Positions 9,136 through 17,880 of a DNA stretch of 64,000 bases are shown one piece after another. The notes under the pieces are model-generated. The model was not told the DNA's origin and did no database searches. It saw nothing but the letters and a program-made list of their open reading frames with translations. The stretch lies in the NCBI RefSeq assembly GCF_900116235.1, contig NZ_FPAA01000008.1, positions 62,001 through 126,000 on the forward strand, written 5' to 3'. The stretch's first letter is position 1; every line of letters starts with the position of its first letter. The DNA is from Marininema halotolerans (lineage in GTDB: Bacteria; Bacillota; Bacilli; Thermoactinomycetales; DSM-45169). The position numbers and the translations under genes are program-made.

Positions 9136-9154
9136 CTGGCTCCTCCTGCAAAGT

Positions 9155-9189
9155 TAAAAAAGTCATTGCACTACCTGTGCAATGACTTG
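9155..9189 (-). terminator. Terminator after tRNA-Gly
   Basis: A twelve-base perfect stem (arms 9160-9171 and 9177-9188, AAGTCATTGCAC on the minus strand) is followed by a run of T just after the tRNA 3' end. Confidence 0.88.
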
Positions 9190-9193
9190 GTTG

Positions 9194-9267
9194 TGGAGCG
9201 GACGACGGGAATCGAACCCGCGTTACCAGCTTGGGAAGCTGAAGTTCTACCATTAAACTACATCCGC
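9194..9267 (-). tRNA. tRNA-Gly (anticodon TCC)
   Basis: The minus strand folds as a full cloverleaf. The acceptor arm GCGGATG pairs with CGTCCGC, the anticodon loop is CTTCCCA with anticodon TCC reading GGA, and the T loop contains GGTTCGATTCC. The 3' CCA is encoded in the DNA (9194-9196). The seven-base acceptor stem has one G-T style mismatch at its inner end, which is normal. It is a single-gene unit with its own terminator. Confidence 0.97.
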
Positions 9268-9353
9268 ATCATTTAATTTAATCCCTCAATAGGGAACTTT
9301 ATTATATCACCAATAAAATTAAACTGCAAGGAATATTTCCATTCGATTAAAAT

Positions 9354-9379
9354 AAAAACCACCCCATATTCAGGGTGGC
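9354..9379 (-). terminator. Intrinsic terminator
   Basis: Arms CCACCC and GGGTGG with an eight-base loop are followed by TTTTT on the minus strand, directly after the membrane protein gene that ends at 9393. Confidence 0.8.
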
Positions 9380-9392
9380 TGTTGGGCATCAT

Positions 9393-9920
9393 TTAAAAAC
9401 CTGCAAGCGGAGCTACAAAGGCAGTTAAAAGAATCGCTGCAGCACCGATCCCTACTGCCCACCACCCTAACATGCTTCCACGACGTGCACTGATGATACC
9501 AAGAACGATCCCGGCTGGTCCCATGAGAAAAGGAACCAAGAAAAATGCAAGGGCTGATAAAATAATTCCCACAACACCAATCCCTTGACCACCACTCTCA
9601 GTCGAATCCTCCACTGAACTATCATCGCGATCCACAGGATCCGGTGAATAGACATTGGGGGTAGGCGCTATTTCAGCTGCCGCCTCTGCATCATCGTCCC
9701 GATCGTTAAAACGTTCATACTGCCCCATATCCTTTGTCGCTAATTCATCGTGATTACTGATGGGAGCTTGCTGAAGATTACTTACTCCAGCAGGAGCAAA
9801 TTCGCTCGCTGTCTCCTCGTCGAAGGAATCGGAAGGACGATCTTCCTTCGTTCTCATGGGGACATCATGATGTTCCCTCTGCCCGTGATTGTGCTTATGC
9901 TTTTTTTTGTGTTTGCTCAT
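9393..9920 (-). CDS. Membrane protein with charged disordered N-terminus
   Basis: The 175-residue protein begins with a His/Lys-rich stretch (MSKHKKKHKHNH), continues with an acidic disordered region to about residue 112, and ends with two or three glycine- and alanine-rich transmembrane helices (from GIGVVGIILSALAF on). The membrane part resembles small DUF4190-type domains, but the match is not strong enough to name. No enzyme motif is present. The histidine-rich start could bind metal; this is speculation. It is monocistronic, with terminators on both sides. Confidence 0.68.
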   Translation of the reverse strand: MSKHKKKHKHNHGQREHHDVPMRTKEDRPSDSFDEETASEFAPAGVSNLQQAPISNHDELATKDMGQYERFNDRDDDAEAAAEIAPTPNVYSPDPVDRDDSSVEDSTESGGQGIGVVGIILSALAFFLVPFLMGPAGIVLGIISARRGSMLGWWAVGIGAAAILLTAFVAPLAGF

Positions 9921-9994
9921 CGTTTAATCCTCCTCTCTAATCAATCTGACCTTAGTATGCTCCGACAGGCGCAGGGTACAATGGCAGATTGATG

Positions 9995-10030
9995 CAAAAA
10001 CCCCTCCGGACACATCCGGAGGGGTTTTTA
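9995..10030 (-). terminator. Strong terminator after oppA-like gene
   Basis: A fourteen-base perfect stem (9997-10010 with 10015-10028) containing CCCCTCCGGA and its complement, followed by T-rich sequence on the minus strand, lies directly below the stop of the peptide-binding lipoprotein. Confidence 0.92.
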
Positions 10031-11659
10031 TCATCCTTTGATTTCGGCAAACCGATAATCCCTGGGACCAGTGGGGTGGGATAATACCCCATGGACAGTC
10101 GATTTCTTCATTTCAATGTTGTTATAGTAATATAAGGGAATCACAGGCATTTGATCCATCAATACCTCTTCCGCTCGATGCAAAAGCTCCATGCGTCGCG
10201 CCTCATTCTTCGCTGTGTATGCCCCATGAAGTAATGCATCATATTCCTTATCACTCCAACCCGTCTGATTCATTGGGTGATTCGTTTGAAAGCTTTCTAG
10301 GTAGTTGTAAGGATCATTATAATCCGGAAGGAAACTGGAGCGAGCAACCATATAGTTGCCCCGGGTTCGATTATTTAAAAACACCTTCGCTTCTTGGGCT
10401 TTTAGGGTCACATTGGCACCCAGGTATTTATGCCACATTTCCTGAATCACTTCAGCTACTTTTCTGTTCTTTTCATCCTGACTAAATAAGATCTCTACTT
10501 TGGGCAATTTCGTAATGCCCTCTTCTTTCATCCCTTCCTTCAATAATTTCTTGGCTTGTTGCCCATCATGATCACTAAGGTATGCCACCTTCCCATCTTT
10601 TCGAAAATCTCCAGAATGGGTCATGGTGCCCGGCGAAACATAAGCCAGTGCAATCTGTTGCCGTCCTTGAACCACTTGATCCACGATGGTTTGGCGATCG
10701 ATGGCGAGGGAGAAGGCTTTTCGGATTTTTGCATTGGTAAATGGCTTCTTCTTCACATTCAAACGATAAAAATCCACGCCCCCACCATCGGATACCGTAG
10801 CATCGCCTTTTTCAATTAGCTTTCCCAAAAGGTCCGGCGGAATTGAGGTACTATCGATATAATTCATTTCACCTGCTTGATATTGTTGATACACCGTCGC
10901 TCGATCCTTATTCATCCCCCAATCGATTTCTTCCAATGACACGTTTTTCGCATCATGATACTTTTCATTCTTCACTGCAATAATTCGATCATCATGTTTC
11001 CATGCTTTCATCATAAAGGGGCCATTGGATACGTAGCTTTTCCCCTTACTAAAAGGATGCTTCTCTTTTTTAATTCCCTTGCTGTAAACGGGCATAAAGG
11101 GGGTATAGGCTGTTAATTGTTCAAAATAGGGCGTGGGTTGCTCCAAAGTGACAACCAAGGTATTCACATTCTTAGCTTTTACCCCAACATCTTCTGCCTT
11201 CGCCTTCCCCTCATTGTAAGCCTGTGCATTTTTTATCGGGTTCATCAGTGAAGCAGCGCTGGAGGCCATGTTCGGATCCATCACCCTTTTCCAAGCCACC
11301 TCAAAATCCTGTGCCGTCACCGGCTCCCCATTGGACCAAAGAAGATCGTCACGCAGAGTAAATGTGTAGGTTAACCCATCCTGAGATTTCTCGATGGTTT
11401 TTGCGGACGCTGGTTGTGGTTGATGGTTTTTATCTAAGCGCATCAACCCTTCAAATAAGTTGTTGACTACCTCCATGGAGTTTCCATCGAAGGCCTTTGC
11501 CGGATCAAGGGAAGTAGGTTCACCTGAAGTGAGATTTAAACGTAATTTTTGCTGTTTTACATTCTTTGAAATTGCATCCGAATCATTATTCATACATCCT
11601 GCTAACAATGCACTTCCTGCAAAAAGGAAAGATAACCCAATCATCATCATTTTACGCAT
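10031..11659 (-). CDS. Oligopeptide ABC transporter substrate-binding lipoprotein (OppA/DppE type)
   Basis: This 542-residue protein has a lipoprotein signal (MRKMMMIG..., lipobox LLAGC) with Cys near residue 22 as the lipidation site. The body is a typical SBP family 5 domain: LTSGEPTSLDPAKAFD, then NLFEGLMRLDKN and a late YNDPYNYLESF segment. It would bind peptides outside the membrane and hand them to an Opp/Dpp permease, but no permease or ATPase genes are nearby, so it must share components encoded elsewhere. GAAGGAGG precedes the ATG. Its neighbours (YkfC, S13 peptidase) suggest that murein peptides could be cargo; that is inference. Confidence 0.92.
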   Translation of the reverse strand: MRKMMMIGLSFLFAGSALLAGCMNNDSDAISKNVKQQKLRLNLTSGEPTSLDPAKAFDGNSMEVVNNLFEGLMRLDKNHQPQPASAKTIEKSQDGLTYTFTLRDDLLWSNGEPVTAQDFEVAWKRVMDPNMASSAASLMNPIKNAQAYNEGKAKAEDVGVKAKNVNTLVVTLEQPTPYFEQLTAYTPFMPVYSKGIKKEKHPFSKGKSYVSNGPFMMKAWKHDDRIIAVKNEKYHDAKNVSLEEIDWGMNKDRATVYQQYQAGEMNYIDSTSIPPDLLGKLIEKGDATVSDGGGVDFYRLNVKKKPFTNAKIRKAFSLAIDRQTIVDQVVQGRQQIALAYVSPGTMTHSGDFRKDGKVAYLSDHDGQQAKKLLKEGMKEEGITKLPKVEILFSQDEKNRKVAEVIQEMWHKYLGANVTLKAQEAKVFLNNRTRGNYMVARSSFLPDYNDPYNYLESFQTNHPMNQTGWSDKEYDALLHGAYTAKNEARRMELLHRAEEVLMDQMPVIPLYYYNNIEMKKSTVHGVLSHPTGPRDYRFAEIKG

Positions 11660-11849
11660 GGTCAGGCCCCTCCTTCGTTAAAATTTAACAATTATTTAAC
11701 CTTTACCCATTTCCATTTTATAAGGAAGAATTCCTTCTCATCTCCCCTGAAAAGAGGTGCTCCTTCTTTGCATCCCGAAGATGTTTAAGACCTTGTTGAT
11801 TCGATCTGCTCAAATTGATTATTTGGCTTCCAACGGAAAGGAGAGCCCA

Positions 11850-12767
11850 ATGGAAATACGATATTGCAACGTTCCAGTGGCCAACTTATGGCGATCCCCT
11901 GAGCACGGTTTGGAAGAAGAACCTCTAGTAAAAAAGAGTACCGAAGGATATGCAGATTGGATTAATTCCCTTAATCTTGATCAACGAAAAAAACTGAATG
12001 GAAGACTGGAATCCCAATTTCTTTATGGTGAACCAGTAATGATCTTGGAGGAAAAAGAGCATTGGGTTAAGGCCTGCCTCCCCCGTCAGACAACAGAAAA
12101 GGATTCAAAGGGATACCCCGGCTGGGTCCGACACGATCAACTTACCTTCCATCCCCGTTTCGATGAAGCTTACAAACAATCTCCCTTCACTTGGGTCGTT
12201 GCCAACCAAACGATTCTCTTTAATCAGAATCGAACAAAAGCACACACGCTCTCTTTTATGACGCGCCTTCCTTATATCGATCATGAAGGAAGCGATACCC
12301 TTGTGCTATGTCCAGAAGGTCAACTCAAACGGATAACCAATGGTGATGTCCAAGTCGCCACTCACTTGCCCATTTCGCCCCCTCTTCAACGTATCGCCAC
12401 AGCAAAACAATTTCTTGGCCTTCCCTATTTATGGGGTGGGATGTCTTCCTTTGGGTTTGATTGTTCAGGCTTTGTATATCGAATTTTTGAAGCCCATGGC
12501 ATTACCATTCCCCGAGATGCTAGTGATCAAGCCCATCATGGTAAAAAAGTAACGGAGAAAGAACTTCAACCAGGGGATCTTGTCTTTTTCGCCCATAAAA
12601 AAGGGCATGGCGCGATTCATCACGTTGGTTTATATATGGGAAGTCAACAGTTTATCCATTCTCCCCATAGTGGTCAGCCGGTTCGCATTAATCAGCTGAG
12701 TGATGCTCCTTATCATGAAGAATTTTGTTGGGGTGTCCGTTACCATTTCCGATCCAGCCTACATTGA
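11850..12767 (+). CDS. ykfC: Gamma-D-glutamyl-L-diamino acid endopeptidase, NlpC/P60 (YkfC-like)
   Basis: The 305-residue protein has an N-terminal bacterial SH3-like part (VANLWRSPE, then GYPGWVRHDQL) and a C-terminal NlpC/P60 domain with catalytic Cys205 in FDCSGF, His in IHHVGLYMG, and a third polar residue in FIHSP. This architecture matches YkfC, which cuts murein tripeptides after D-Glu during cytoplasmic wall recycling. No signal peptide is present, as expected for YkfC. ATG at 11850 follows AAAGGAGA by five bases; the frame is open to 11757 without a ribosome site. Its 3' end overlaps the convergent S13 gene by nine bases. Confidence 0.88.
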   Translation: MEIRYCNVPVANLWRSPEHGLEEEPLVKKSTEGYADWINSLNLDQRKKLNGRLESQFLYGEPVMILEEKEHWVKACLPRQTTEKDSKGYPGWVRHDQLTFHPRFDEAYKQSPFTWVVANQTILFNQNRTKAHTLSFMTRLPYIDHEGSDTLVLCPEGQLKRITNGDVQVATHLPISPPLQRIATAKQFLGLPYLWGGMSSFGFDCSGFVYRIFEAHGITIPRDASDQAHHGKKVTEKELQPGDLVFFAHKKGHGAIHHVGLYMGSQQFIHSPHSGQPVRINQLSDAPYHEEFCWGVRYHFRSSLH

Positions 12768-14066
12768 CCCTGCCAACATATGAAGAAATCGATCTTGTAA
12801 ATCCTCCCCGTTTGCTTCTTCGCTTAATCCATTAATCAAAAGGGAAAATACCATGATGGGAGATTGGTTCTGCAAGAAATATCCACTTAATGTCCTAACA
12901 TTGACCAAACTACCGGTCTTTGCCGCAACGTCCCAATTAGAAGGCAGGGAAGTCTTTCGATCCGCCAATGTCCCAACCTTCCCATAGCGAGAAAGACTAT
13001 TTAAAAAGAGCGGAAACATCGGGCTGTGAAGTTGGTATGCTAATAATTCAACAATGGCATTGGGAGAAGATAAATTATCCATGGATAAACCAGAACCATC
13101 CACATATTGAGTAGGACCTTGTAATCCCCAATTGTGCAAAACCCTTAACACGCGATGGATTCCTTTTTCTTCACTGAAGTTTTCACTTGACTTACCTAGG
13201 GTACGCAATAAGATTTCAGCCGACAGATTATTACTCTCCCGGTTAATTTGCAAAACGATTTGGGACAACGGATTTGAATAATGGATCAAGCGTAACCCTT
13301 TTTCATCCAATCGGTCTCCGTATAAAATTTGAGTCTTTTCTGAAATTTGAATTCCTTCTCTCAGACAAGCTTGGCGAAATCCTTCCACAAAATAAGAAGG
13401 TCCCGACCAAACGGCTCCTGTGACTTCGGGCTCCCTGCGAGATAGCTTTCCTGAAATATAAAAATCATTGGTATGATCTTCTCGTTGCACCACGACTTCT
13501 GATTCCCCATCCGTCCAAGTGCAATGGGAAGATACACGAACCTTTCCGAACCCGTGTGAACAAAATTGCGGAATTTCAGTTTGGGGGTTCGCTTGAAAGT
13601 GAATGCGATTGCCCTCCATGATCAGCCCTTCAATACGAGGGCAGTATCCAGAGGCAAGATGATCCCACTTCCATCCCGCGCCCCAAGGATGATCATCACA
13701 CCAACCATTATTGATCCACCATTTCTTAGGAAGACGTTCGACGCCTCTCACTCGTAACCGTTGAGCGATTTTCTGTGCATCCTCAAAACAAAAGCCGGGG
13801 TCTCCTCCTCCTTGGATCATTAGCTGATCTGGAGTGATATGCACCTGTGTCTCCCAACGATATTGACTACCCAACTGATCTAAGGCAACGGCAGACGTCC
13901 ATAATTTATTATTAGATGCTGGGATAAAAAGTTTATCTCCATCAATATTGCCCCCTTCTCCCAAGGGGACACAAAATAGAGCGCAACCCACTCGTGCGCC
14001 CTTCTCATCACGCTCTTTCTCCCAATCCGCTACTAACTTTTCCACCTTCAGAAGCAACTCTCTCAT
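12759..14066 (-). CDS. D,D-carboxypeptidase/endopeptidase, peptidase family S13 (PBP4/DacC-like), no signal peptide
   Basis: This 435-residue penicillin-binding-type enzyme has all three catalytic motifs: SxxK as Ser51-Asn-Asn-Lys54, SxN in RESNNLSAE, and KTG in AAKTGSLVN. The large insert between the first two motifs is the S13 hallmark. Exported PBP4/DacC proteins carry a signal peptide, but this one begins directly with a charged helix (MRELLLKVEK), and the ATG has GGAGGGGG four bases upstream, so a longer start is unlikely. Taken at face value it is cytoplasmic. Beside YkfC it could trim D-Ala from imported or recycled murein peptides. The genes converge and overlap at their stops. Confidence 0.85.
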   Translation of the reverse strand: MRELLLKVEKLVADWEKERDEKGARVGCALFCVPLGEGGNIDGDKLFIPASNNKLWTSAVALDQLGSQYRWETQVHITPDQLMIQGGGDPGFCFEDAQKIAQRLRVRGVERLPKKWWINNGWCDDHPWGAGWKWDHLASGYCPRIEGLIMEGNRIHFQANPQTEIPQFCSHGFGKVRVSSHCTWTDGESEVVVQREDHTNDFYISGKLSRREPEVTGAVWSGPSYFVEGFRQACLREGIQISEKTQILYGDRLDEKGLRLIHYSNPLSQIVLQINRESNNLSAEILLRTLGKSSENFSEEKGIHRVLRVLHNWGLQGPTQYVDGSGLSMDNLSSPNAIVELLAYQLHSPMFPLFLNSLSRYGKVGTLADRKTSLPSNWDVAAKTGSLVNVRTLSGYFLQNQSPIMVFSLLINGLSEEANGEDLQDRFLHMLAGSM

Positions 14067-14239
14067 GGTACCCCCTCCGAATGTACATTGTACGATCCAG
14101 TTGCGGCCTAACCTACTCGTTAGCTTTCCAAACAGTATAAAAGGCCTGGGGTTTCACCCTCCTTTTTGAGATAATGCTTCCCATGATGATAAAATGTATC
14201 ATCATCATTTTCTAATAATTAAGAGAGAACAACAAACTC

Positions 14240-14575
14240 TCACCCGCGTCTTCTTATGTATTCCTCGAGTCGATCTAAACGACGCATCAAATCTTCTACC
14301 TTCCGGTCACTATCCACCGATGCTTGTGGTGACATGGATGGTTGCGTTGCCGAAATCTGATTCATTGGTTGATTCAGTTGATTACCTGGACCTTGTTTTA
14401 TTTTTGTTTTTCGCTCTTTCTTTAGTTCTTCCTTCAGCTGGAGGTTTTCTTCGAGCAAGTCCTCGAAGTTTTTAATAACGACATCGAGAAACTCGTTCAC
14501 TTCATCCACGTTATATCCTTTCCGCGTCGTTTTGAAATCTTTATTAAAGATATCTCGTGGTGTCAAACGCTCCAT
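14240..14575 (-). CDS. gpsB: Cell-division adaptor GpsB (DivIVA-like)
   Basis: The 111-residue protein matches GpsB in length and layout. It has an N-terminal lipid- and partner-binding domain (LTPRDIFNKDFKTTRKGYNVDEVNEFLD), a coiled coil to about residue 58, a Gln/Pro/Ser linker, and a short C-terminal helix (MRRLDRLEEYIRRR). GpsB shuttles class A penicillin-binding proteins between septum and side wall. ATG at 14575 is nine bases from AGGAGG; GTG at 14581 would be too close. It stands alone here. Confidence 0.93.
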   Translation of the reverse strand: MERLTPRDIFNKDFKTTRKGYNVDEVNEFLDVVIKNFEDLLEENLQLKEELKKERKTKIKQGPGNQLNQPMNQISATQPSMSPQASVDSDRKVEDLMRRLDRLEEYIRRRG

Positions 14576-14765
14576 CTGCACACGCCTCCTGAATTCTCAT
14601 AAATTATTTGAAATCAGCAATCTTTTGCTCATCTTTGATTTCGAGCATCGTTTCTTACGGATGAGCTCATTCAAAATATAGGAATCAACACCCCTTATTG
14701 TACCATATCGCTACATTGAGAGAGAATGCTTTCAATGATATTCTACCCGTTGATATTGGAAAAAA

Positions 14766-14790
14766 TGAAGACCTCCAGTGGAGGTCTTTT
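14766..14790 (-). terminator. Terminator after yhcN/ylaJ-like gene
   Basis: Arms AAGACCTCCA and TGGAGGTCTT (14768-14788) form a ten-base stem with a minimal loop. The following T-run on the minus strand is short. Confidence 0.75.
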
Positions 14791-14800
14791 GACTTGCTTG

Positions 14801-15316
14801 TTACTGTGAGGACGGGAATGTACGTCCTACCAGATCCATAAATCCATTAACCAATCCCGAAATGGGTTTTCCTTCACGTACAGATCTAGCGTAATTTTCC
14901 AAAGCATCGACAAAGCCTGGGTTTGCTGAAACGTAGACACGTTTTAAGCTTGAATCAATCTCCCGCGCTTTTTTGGCAACTTTATTCTTTAATTTGCTGG
15001 TCATGCCACCTTGATAATTGTTGGCAAATGCTACTCCAATATACGCAGTATCTCTGATGACGACGGTTGTTGCAGCATCAATTTCATTCATTTTTACTAA
15101 GGCATCCGATACATCATCAGCAGTACGCATTTTTTGCCCAACCGGCGGTTTTGTTGTATTGCTTGGATTCGTGTTCCTCATACTTTCATTGTATCGTACC
15201 TGTTGCGTATTCGGCTTTTGCATCGATTGGGGCTTTTGGCTGATTGAACATCCTACAGTAGTAAAGACAAGGGGTACAGCAATTGTCAAGACAAACCATT
15301 GGTTACGAAATCGCAT
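14801..15316 (-). CDS. Sporulation lipoprotein, YhcN/YlaJ family
   Basis: The 171-residue protein has a signal peptide with lipobox TTVGC, a Gln/Asn/Thr-rich linker, and the conserved YhcN/YlaJ domain (VSDALVKMNEIDAATTVVIRDTAYIGV, then SSLKRVYVSANPGFVD). In Bacillus such lipoproteins are made in the forespore and sit in the inner spore membrane, with roles in germination or outgrowth. GGAGGG lies six bases before the ATG. An AATACTA box 25 bases further up resembles a forespore sigma-G -10 element, but the -35 match is only partial. Confidence 0.87.
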   Translation of the reverse strand: MRFRNQWFVLTIAVPLVFTTVGCSISQKPQSMQKPNTQQVRYNESMRNTNPSNTTKPPVGQKMRTADDVSDALVKMNEIDAATTVVIRDTAYIGVAFANNYQGGMTSKLKNKVAKKAREIDSSLKRVYVSANPGFVDALENYARSVREGKPISGLVNGFMDLVGRTFPSSQ

Positions 15317-15383
15317 TGTGTTCCCTCCTTTTCTGAAGCAAGATCAGCCTTAGTATTTATCTCTCCGTTGAAATTATGTGCAA

Positions 15384-15417
15384 AAAAAGCTGGGTCGCAT
15401 AAGCGTCCCAGCTTTCA
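15384..15417 (-). terminator. Intrinsic terminator
   Basis: Arms AAAGCTGGG and CCCAGCTTT (15386-15394 with 15407-15415) enclose an inner CGC/GCG pair and are followed by a T-run on the minus strand. It ends the YugP-like transcript. Confidence 0.88.
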
Positions 15418-15437
15418 TTTATTGCCTATTCCATTGC

Positions 15438-16121
15438 TTAATCCTCATCAGACATGAAGAAGAGGAGGGCAAAACGGATTAATTCCAGAAGCGCATACAA
15501 TGCGGATGCGACATACGTAAGCGCAGCTGCATTAAGCACTTTGCTAACTCCCCGCTCCTCTTGGCTACTGACCATCCCTTGATGGACAATAATTTCTTTT
15601 GCCCGGGAACTGGCATTAAACTCCACGGGTAAGGTGACCAATTGAAAAGCCACAACCGCCGCATATAAAATCACACCTAGACCAAATAAACCCATGGCTT
15701 GGAGGAGAAGACCTCCCATTAACAAGAATGGTGCGATTCCTGACGCAAAATTTGCAATCGGGACCATACGATGACGCAAAACCAAAGCACCATAAGCATT
15801 TTTATGCTGAATGGCATGACCACACTCGTGAGCCGCTACCGATACAGCAGCAATCGAATTACTGTAAAATACAGGTTCTGATAAATTAACCGTCCGGGAA
15901 ACCGGATCGTAATGATCAGTTAATTGTCCACGAACAGGATGAACTGCCACATCACGCAACCCATTCTGATCCAAAATACTCCGCGCAACTTCTTGCCCAG
16001 TCATGCCCGATTTGGCTTGCACATTGGACCATCGTTTGAAGCTACCTTTCACCCTGAATTGAGCCCAGATGGTAAGTCCAAAGGCTGCCAGGACGAGAAT
16101 CAGCATCAACAGGTTGATCAT
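15438..16121 (-). CDS. Zinc metallopeptidase, YugP family (membrane)
   Basis: The 227-residue membrane protein has an N-terminal helix, a catalytic HECGHAIQH motif near residue 94, and three further hydrophobic segments. The preceding VNLSEPVFYSNSIAAVSVAAHE block and the later PVEFNASSRAKEI block (probably carrying the third zinc ligand) define the Zn-dependent peptidase family 2 that includes B. subtilis YugP. It probably cleaves membrane-associated proteins, though no substrate is established. The gene lies alone between small genes on the minus strand. Confidence 0.9.
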   Translation of the reverse strand: MINLLMLILVLAAFGLTIWAQFRVKGSFKRWSNVQAKSGMTGQEVARSILDQNGLRDVAVHPVRGQLTDHYDPVSRTVNLSEPVFYSNSIAAVSVAAHECGHAIQHKNAYGALVLRHRMVPIANFASGIAPFLLMGGLLLQAMGLFGLGVILYAAVVAFQLVTLPVEFNASSRAKEIIVHQGMVSSQEERGVSKVLNAAALTYVASALYALLELIRFALLFFMSDED

Positions 16122-16237
16122 CAGTCTTCACTTCTCCTTTTTTCTTGCTCTTACATTCATTATATGGGTCTACCTGGATACCGTCATCCTTAGTAAGAGC
16201 CAATCTAAAAAAATGGAGAGAATCCTTGATTGGATTT

Positions 16238-16281
16238 GACTCCAAGGATATCCTAATGGGTAGTATGGTATCCTTAGAGTC
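16238..16281. repeat. Imperfect inverted repeat in intergenic region
   Basis: GACTCCAAGGATA (16238-16250) and TATCCTTAGAGTC (16269-16281) are complementary at twelve of thirteen positions. A second, overlapping pair (TATGGTAT near 16264 and ATACCAT near 16285) offers an alternative fold. No T-run follows, so it is not a standard terminator. Confidence 0.6.
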
Positions 16282-16327
16282 ATTATACCATGGTGAAGAT
16301 CCCTTCTTATCAATCTTTTGATTGTAT

Positions 16328-16420
16328 TCAAGAAGGCGTCACAAATTGCAACACGAGTCCAGCAATAAGGACCACGGCTAAAATCAGCACAACCCAAAGT
16401 CCGACATTGGATTTACCCAT
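16328..16420 (-). CDS. 30-residue single-helix membrane peptide
   Basis: A perfect AGGAGG six bases before ATG at 16420 starts a 30-codon gene. The product is MGKSNVG followed by a hydrophobic helix rich in Val, Leu and Ile, ending QFVTPS. The strong ribosome site, clean length and single helix suggest a real membrane microprotein of the kind common in spore formers. No family is recognised. A longer frame upstream to 16576 lacks a ribosome site and looks non-coding. Confidence 0.6.
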   Translation of the reverse strand: MGKSNVGLWVVLILAVVLIAGLVLQFVTPS

Positions 16421-16609
16421 TTTCATCCTCCTATTTCGGTATCTCATTCTGATTGGAGCCTGAACAATTCGGGAAGGATTTGATATAGGCCTTATCAGAA
16501 CATATCTTGATGAGGGTGTAACACCAGTAACATTCCTCATCCATGAATTGCTTCCCTTCTTTTTATGACGAAACACTTAGGAATGAAACCTCTACATAAG
16601 GAGAATGTT

Positions 16610-17833
16610 ATGGATTTATTTGCTAATTTCTTTGATATGCAAACGATGAAGGATTATTATTTCTTATTGGAAATTGTCATGATGTTGCTCGCTGTAAAGT
16701 TAGCAGGTCATTTAAGTAGAAAGATGGGCCAACCCTCGGTTTTTGGTGAACTCCTTGTTGGGGTAATCCTCGGACCTGCTATACTCGGTTGGATTGAAAT
16801 CAATCCAGAACACCCTGGTTTCATCAAACATCTAGCAGAAATTGGTGTGATTCTGCTTATGTTTCTGGCCGGACTTGAAACTGATGTGGATGAGTTTAAA
16901 GAAAATGCCTCCACTTCTACACTGGTTGCCGTGGGTGGAGTCCTCCTCCCATTAGTGCTCGGTTTCCTTTGTGGAAGCCTCTTTGGCTACAGTATCCCAA
17001 CTTCCATCTATATCGGCACACTCTTGGTAGCGACCAGTGTCAGTATCACGGTTCAAACGTTACGAGAGCTGGGTCAACTGCAGAGCAAAGAAGGCGTCAC
17101 GATATTAGGCGCAGCTGTATTAGACGATGTATTGGGCCTCATCCTTTTATCCATCGTGATTGCCTTGACATCAGGGAAGGGTGGTGGAGATTTTACTGAC
17201 ATTGGCATTCTTCTCATTAAAATTATTCTTTTCTTTTTCGTTGCCATTACCATCGGGAGAAAGATCCTTCCCCGCATCTTTCGGTGGGCATCCCCTCTGA
17301 TGACCTCGGAAGTCGTCATCACCTTTGGAATCATCACTGCCCTTAGTTATGCTTATTTCGCCGAGATCTTTGGACTTGCGGGCATTGTGGGTGCTTACTT
17401 TGCTGGGTTGATTCTCAGTAGCACCCGGCACAGGCAAGAACTTTATGAAAAAGTAGAGGTGGTTTCCTCATCCTTCTTTGTCCCCATCTTTTTCGTCAGC
17501 ATTGGGGTTTCAACCGATGTTCGGTACTTAAAACCCGAAGCAATCGGACTCCTTGTCGTCTTACTCCTCATTGCCATTGCATCGAAAATTGTCGGGGGTG
17601 GATTAGGAGCCCGTATATCCGGGCTTCCATGGAGTAGCTCATTGGCTATTGGTTCAGGCATGGTGGCTCGTGGTGAAGTCGGACTCATCGTCGCCTCATT
17701 GGGACTCAGTCGTAAATTGATTGATGGACAGTTATTTACGGTTATGGTCCTGATCATTCTATTAACAACCTTAGTCACTCCACCCTTACTCAAATTAAGC
17801 TTTGCCAGAAAGCTCCGCAAAACCAACACCTGA
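16610..17833 (+). CDS. CPA2-family cation:proton antiporter
   Basis: The 407-residue integral membrane protein has about twelve hydrophobic helices and the ion-site pair of the monovalent cation:proton antiporter-2 family, visible as AAVLDDVLGLILLS near residue 175. The N-terminal GQPSVFGELLVGVILGP and IGVILLMFLAGLETD blocks are also characteristic of NapA/KefB-type exchangers. It has no C-terminal TrkA-N domain, unlike KefB/KefC, so it probably exchanges Na+ or K+ for protons without that NAD-sensing control. ATG at 16610 follows AAGGAG by six bases; the frame is open upstream to 16565. Confidence 0.9.
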   Translation: MDLFANFFDMQTMKDYYFLLEIVMMLLAVKLAGHLSRKMGQPSVFGELLVGVILGPAILGWIEINPEHPGFIKHLAEIGVILLMFLAGLETDVDEFKENASTSTLVAVGGVLLPLVLGFLCGSLFGYSIPTSIYIGTLLVATSVSITVQTLRELGQLQSKEGVTILGAAVLDDVLGLILLSIVIALTSGKGGGDFTDIGILLIKIILFFFVAITIGRKILPRIFRWASPLMTSEVVITFGIITALSYAYFAEIFGLAGIVGAYFAGLILSSTRHRQELYEKVEVVSSSFFVPIFFVSIGVSTDVRYLKPEAIGLLVVLLLIAIASKIVGGGLGARISGLPWSSSLAIGSGMVARGEVGLIVASLGLSRKLIDGQLFTVMVLIILLTTLVTPPLLKLSFARKLRKTNT

Positions 17834-17838
17834 TCCAG

Positions 17839-17879
17839 CAAAAAAGAGGGCTTGCCAAGTGGCAAGCCCTCTTTTTTGC
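17839..17879. terminator. Bidirectional terminator
   Basis: A long perfect stem, AAAAGAGGGCTTGCCA with its complement around a two-base loop, ends in six T on the plus side and A-rich sequence on the other. It serves the antiporter and the convergent small gene. Confidence 0.92.
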
Positions 17880-17880
17880 T

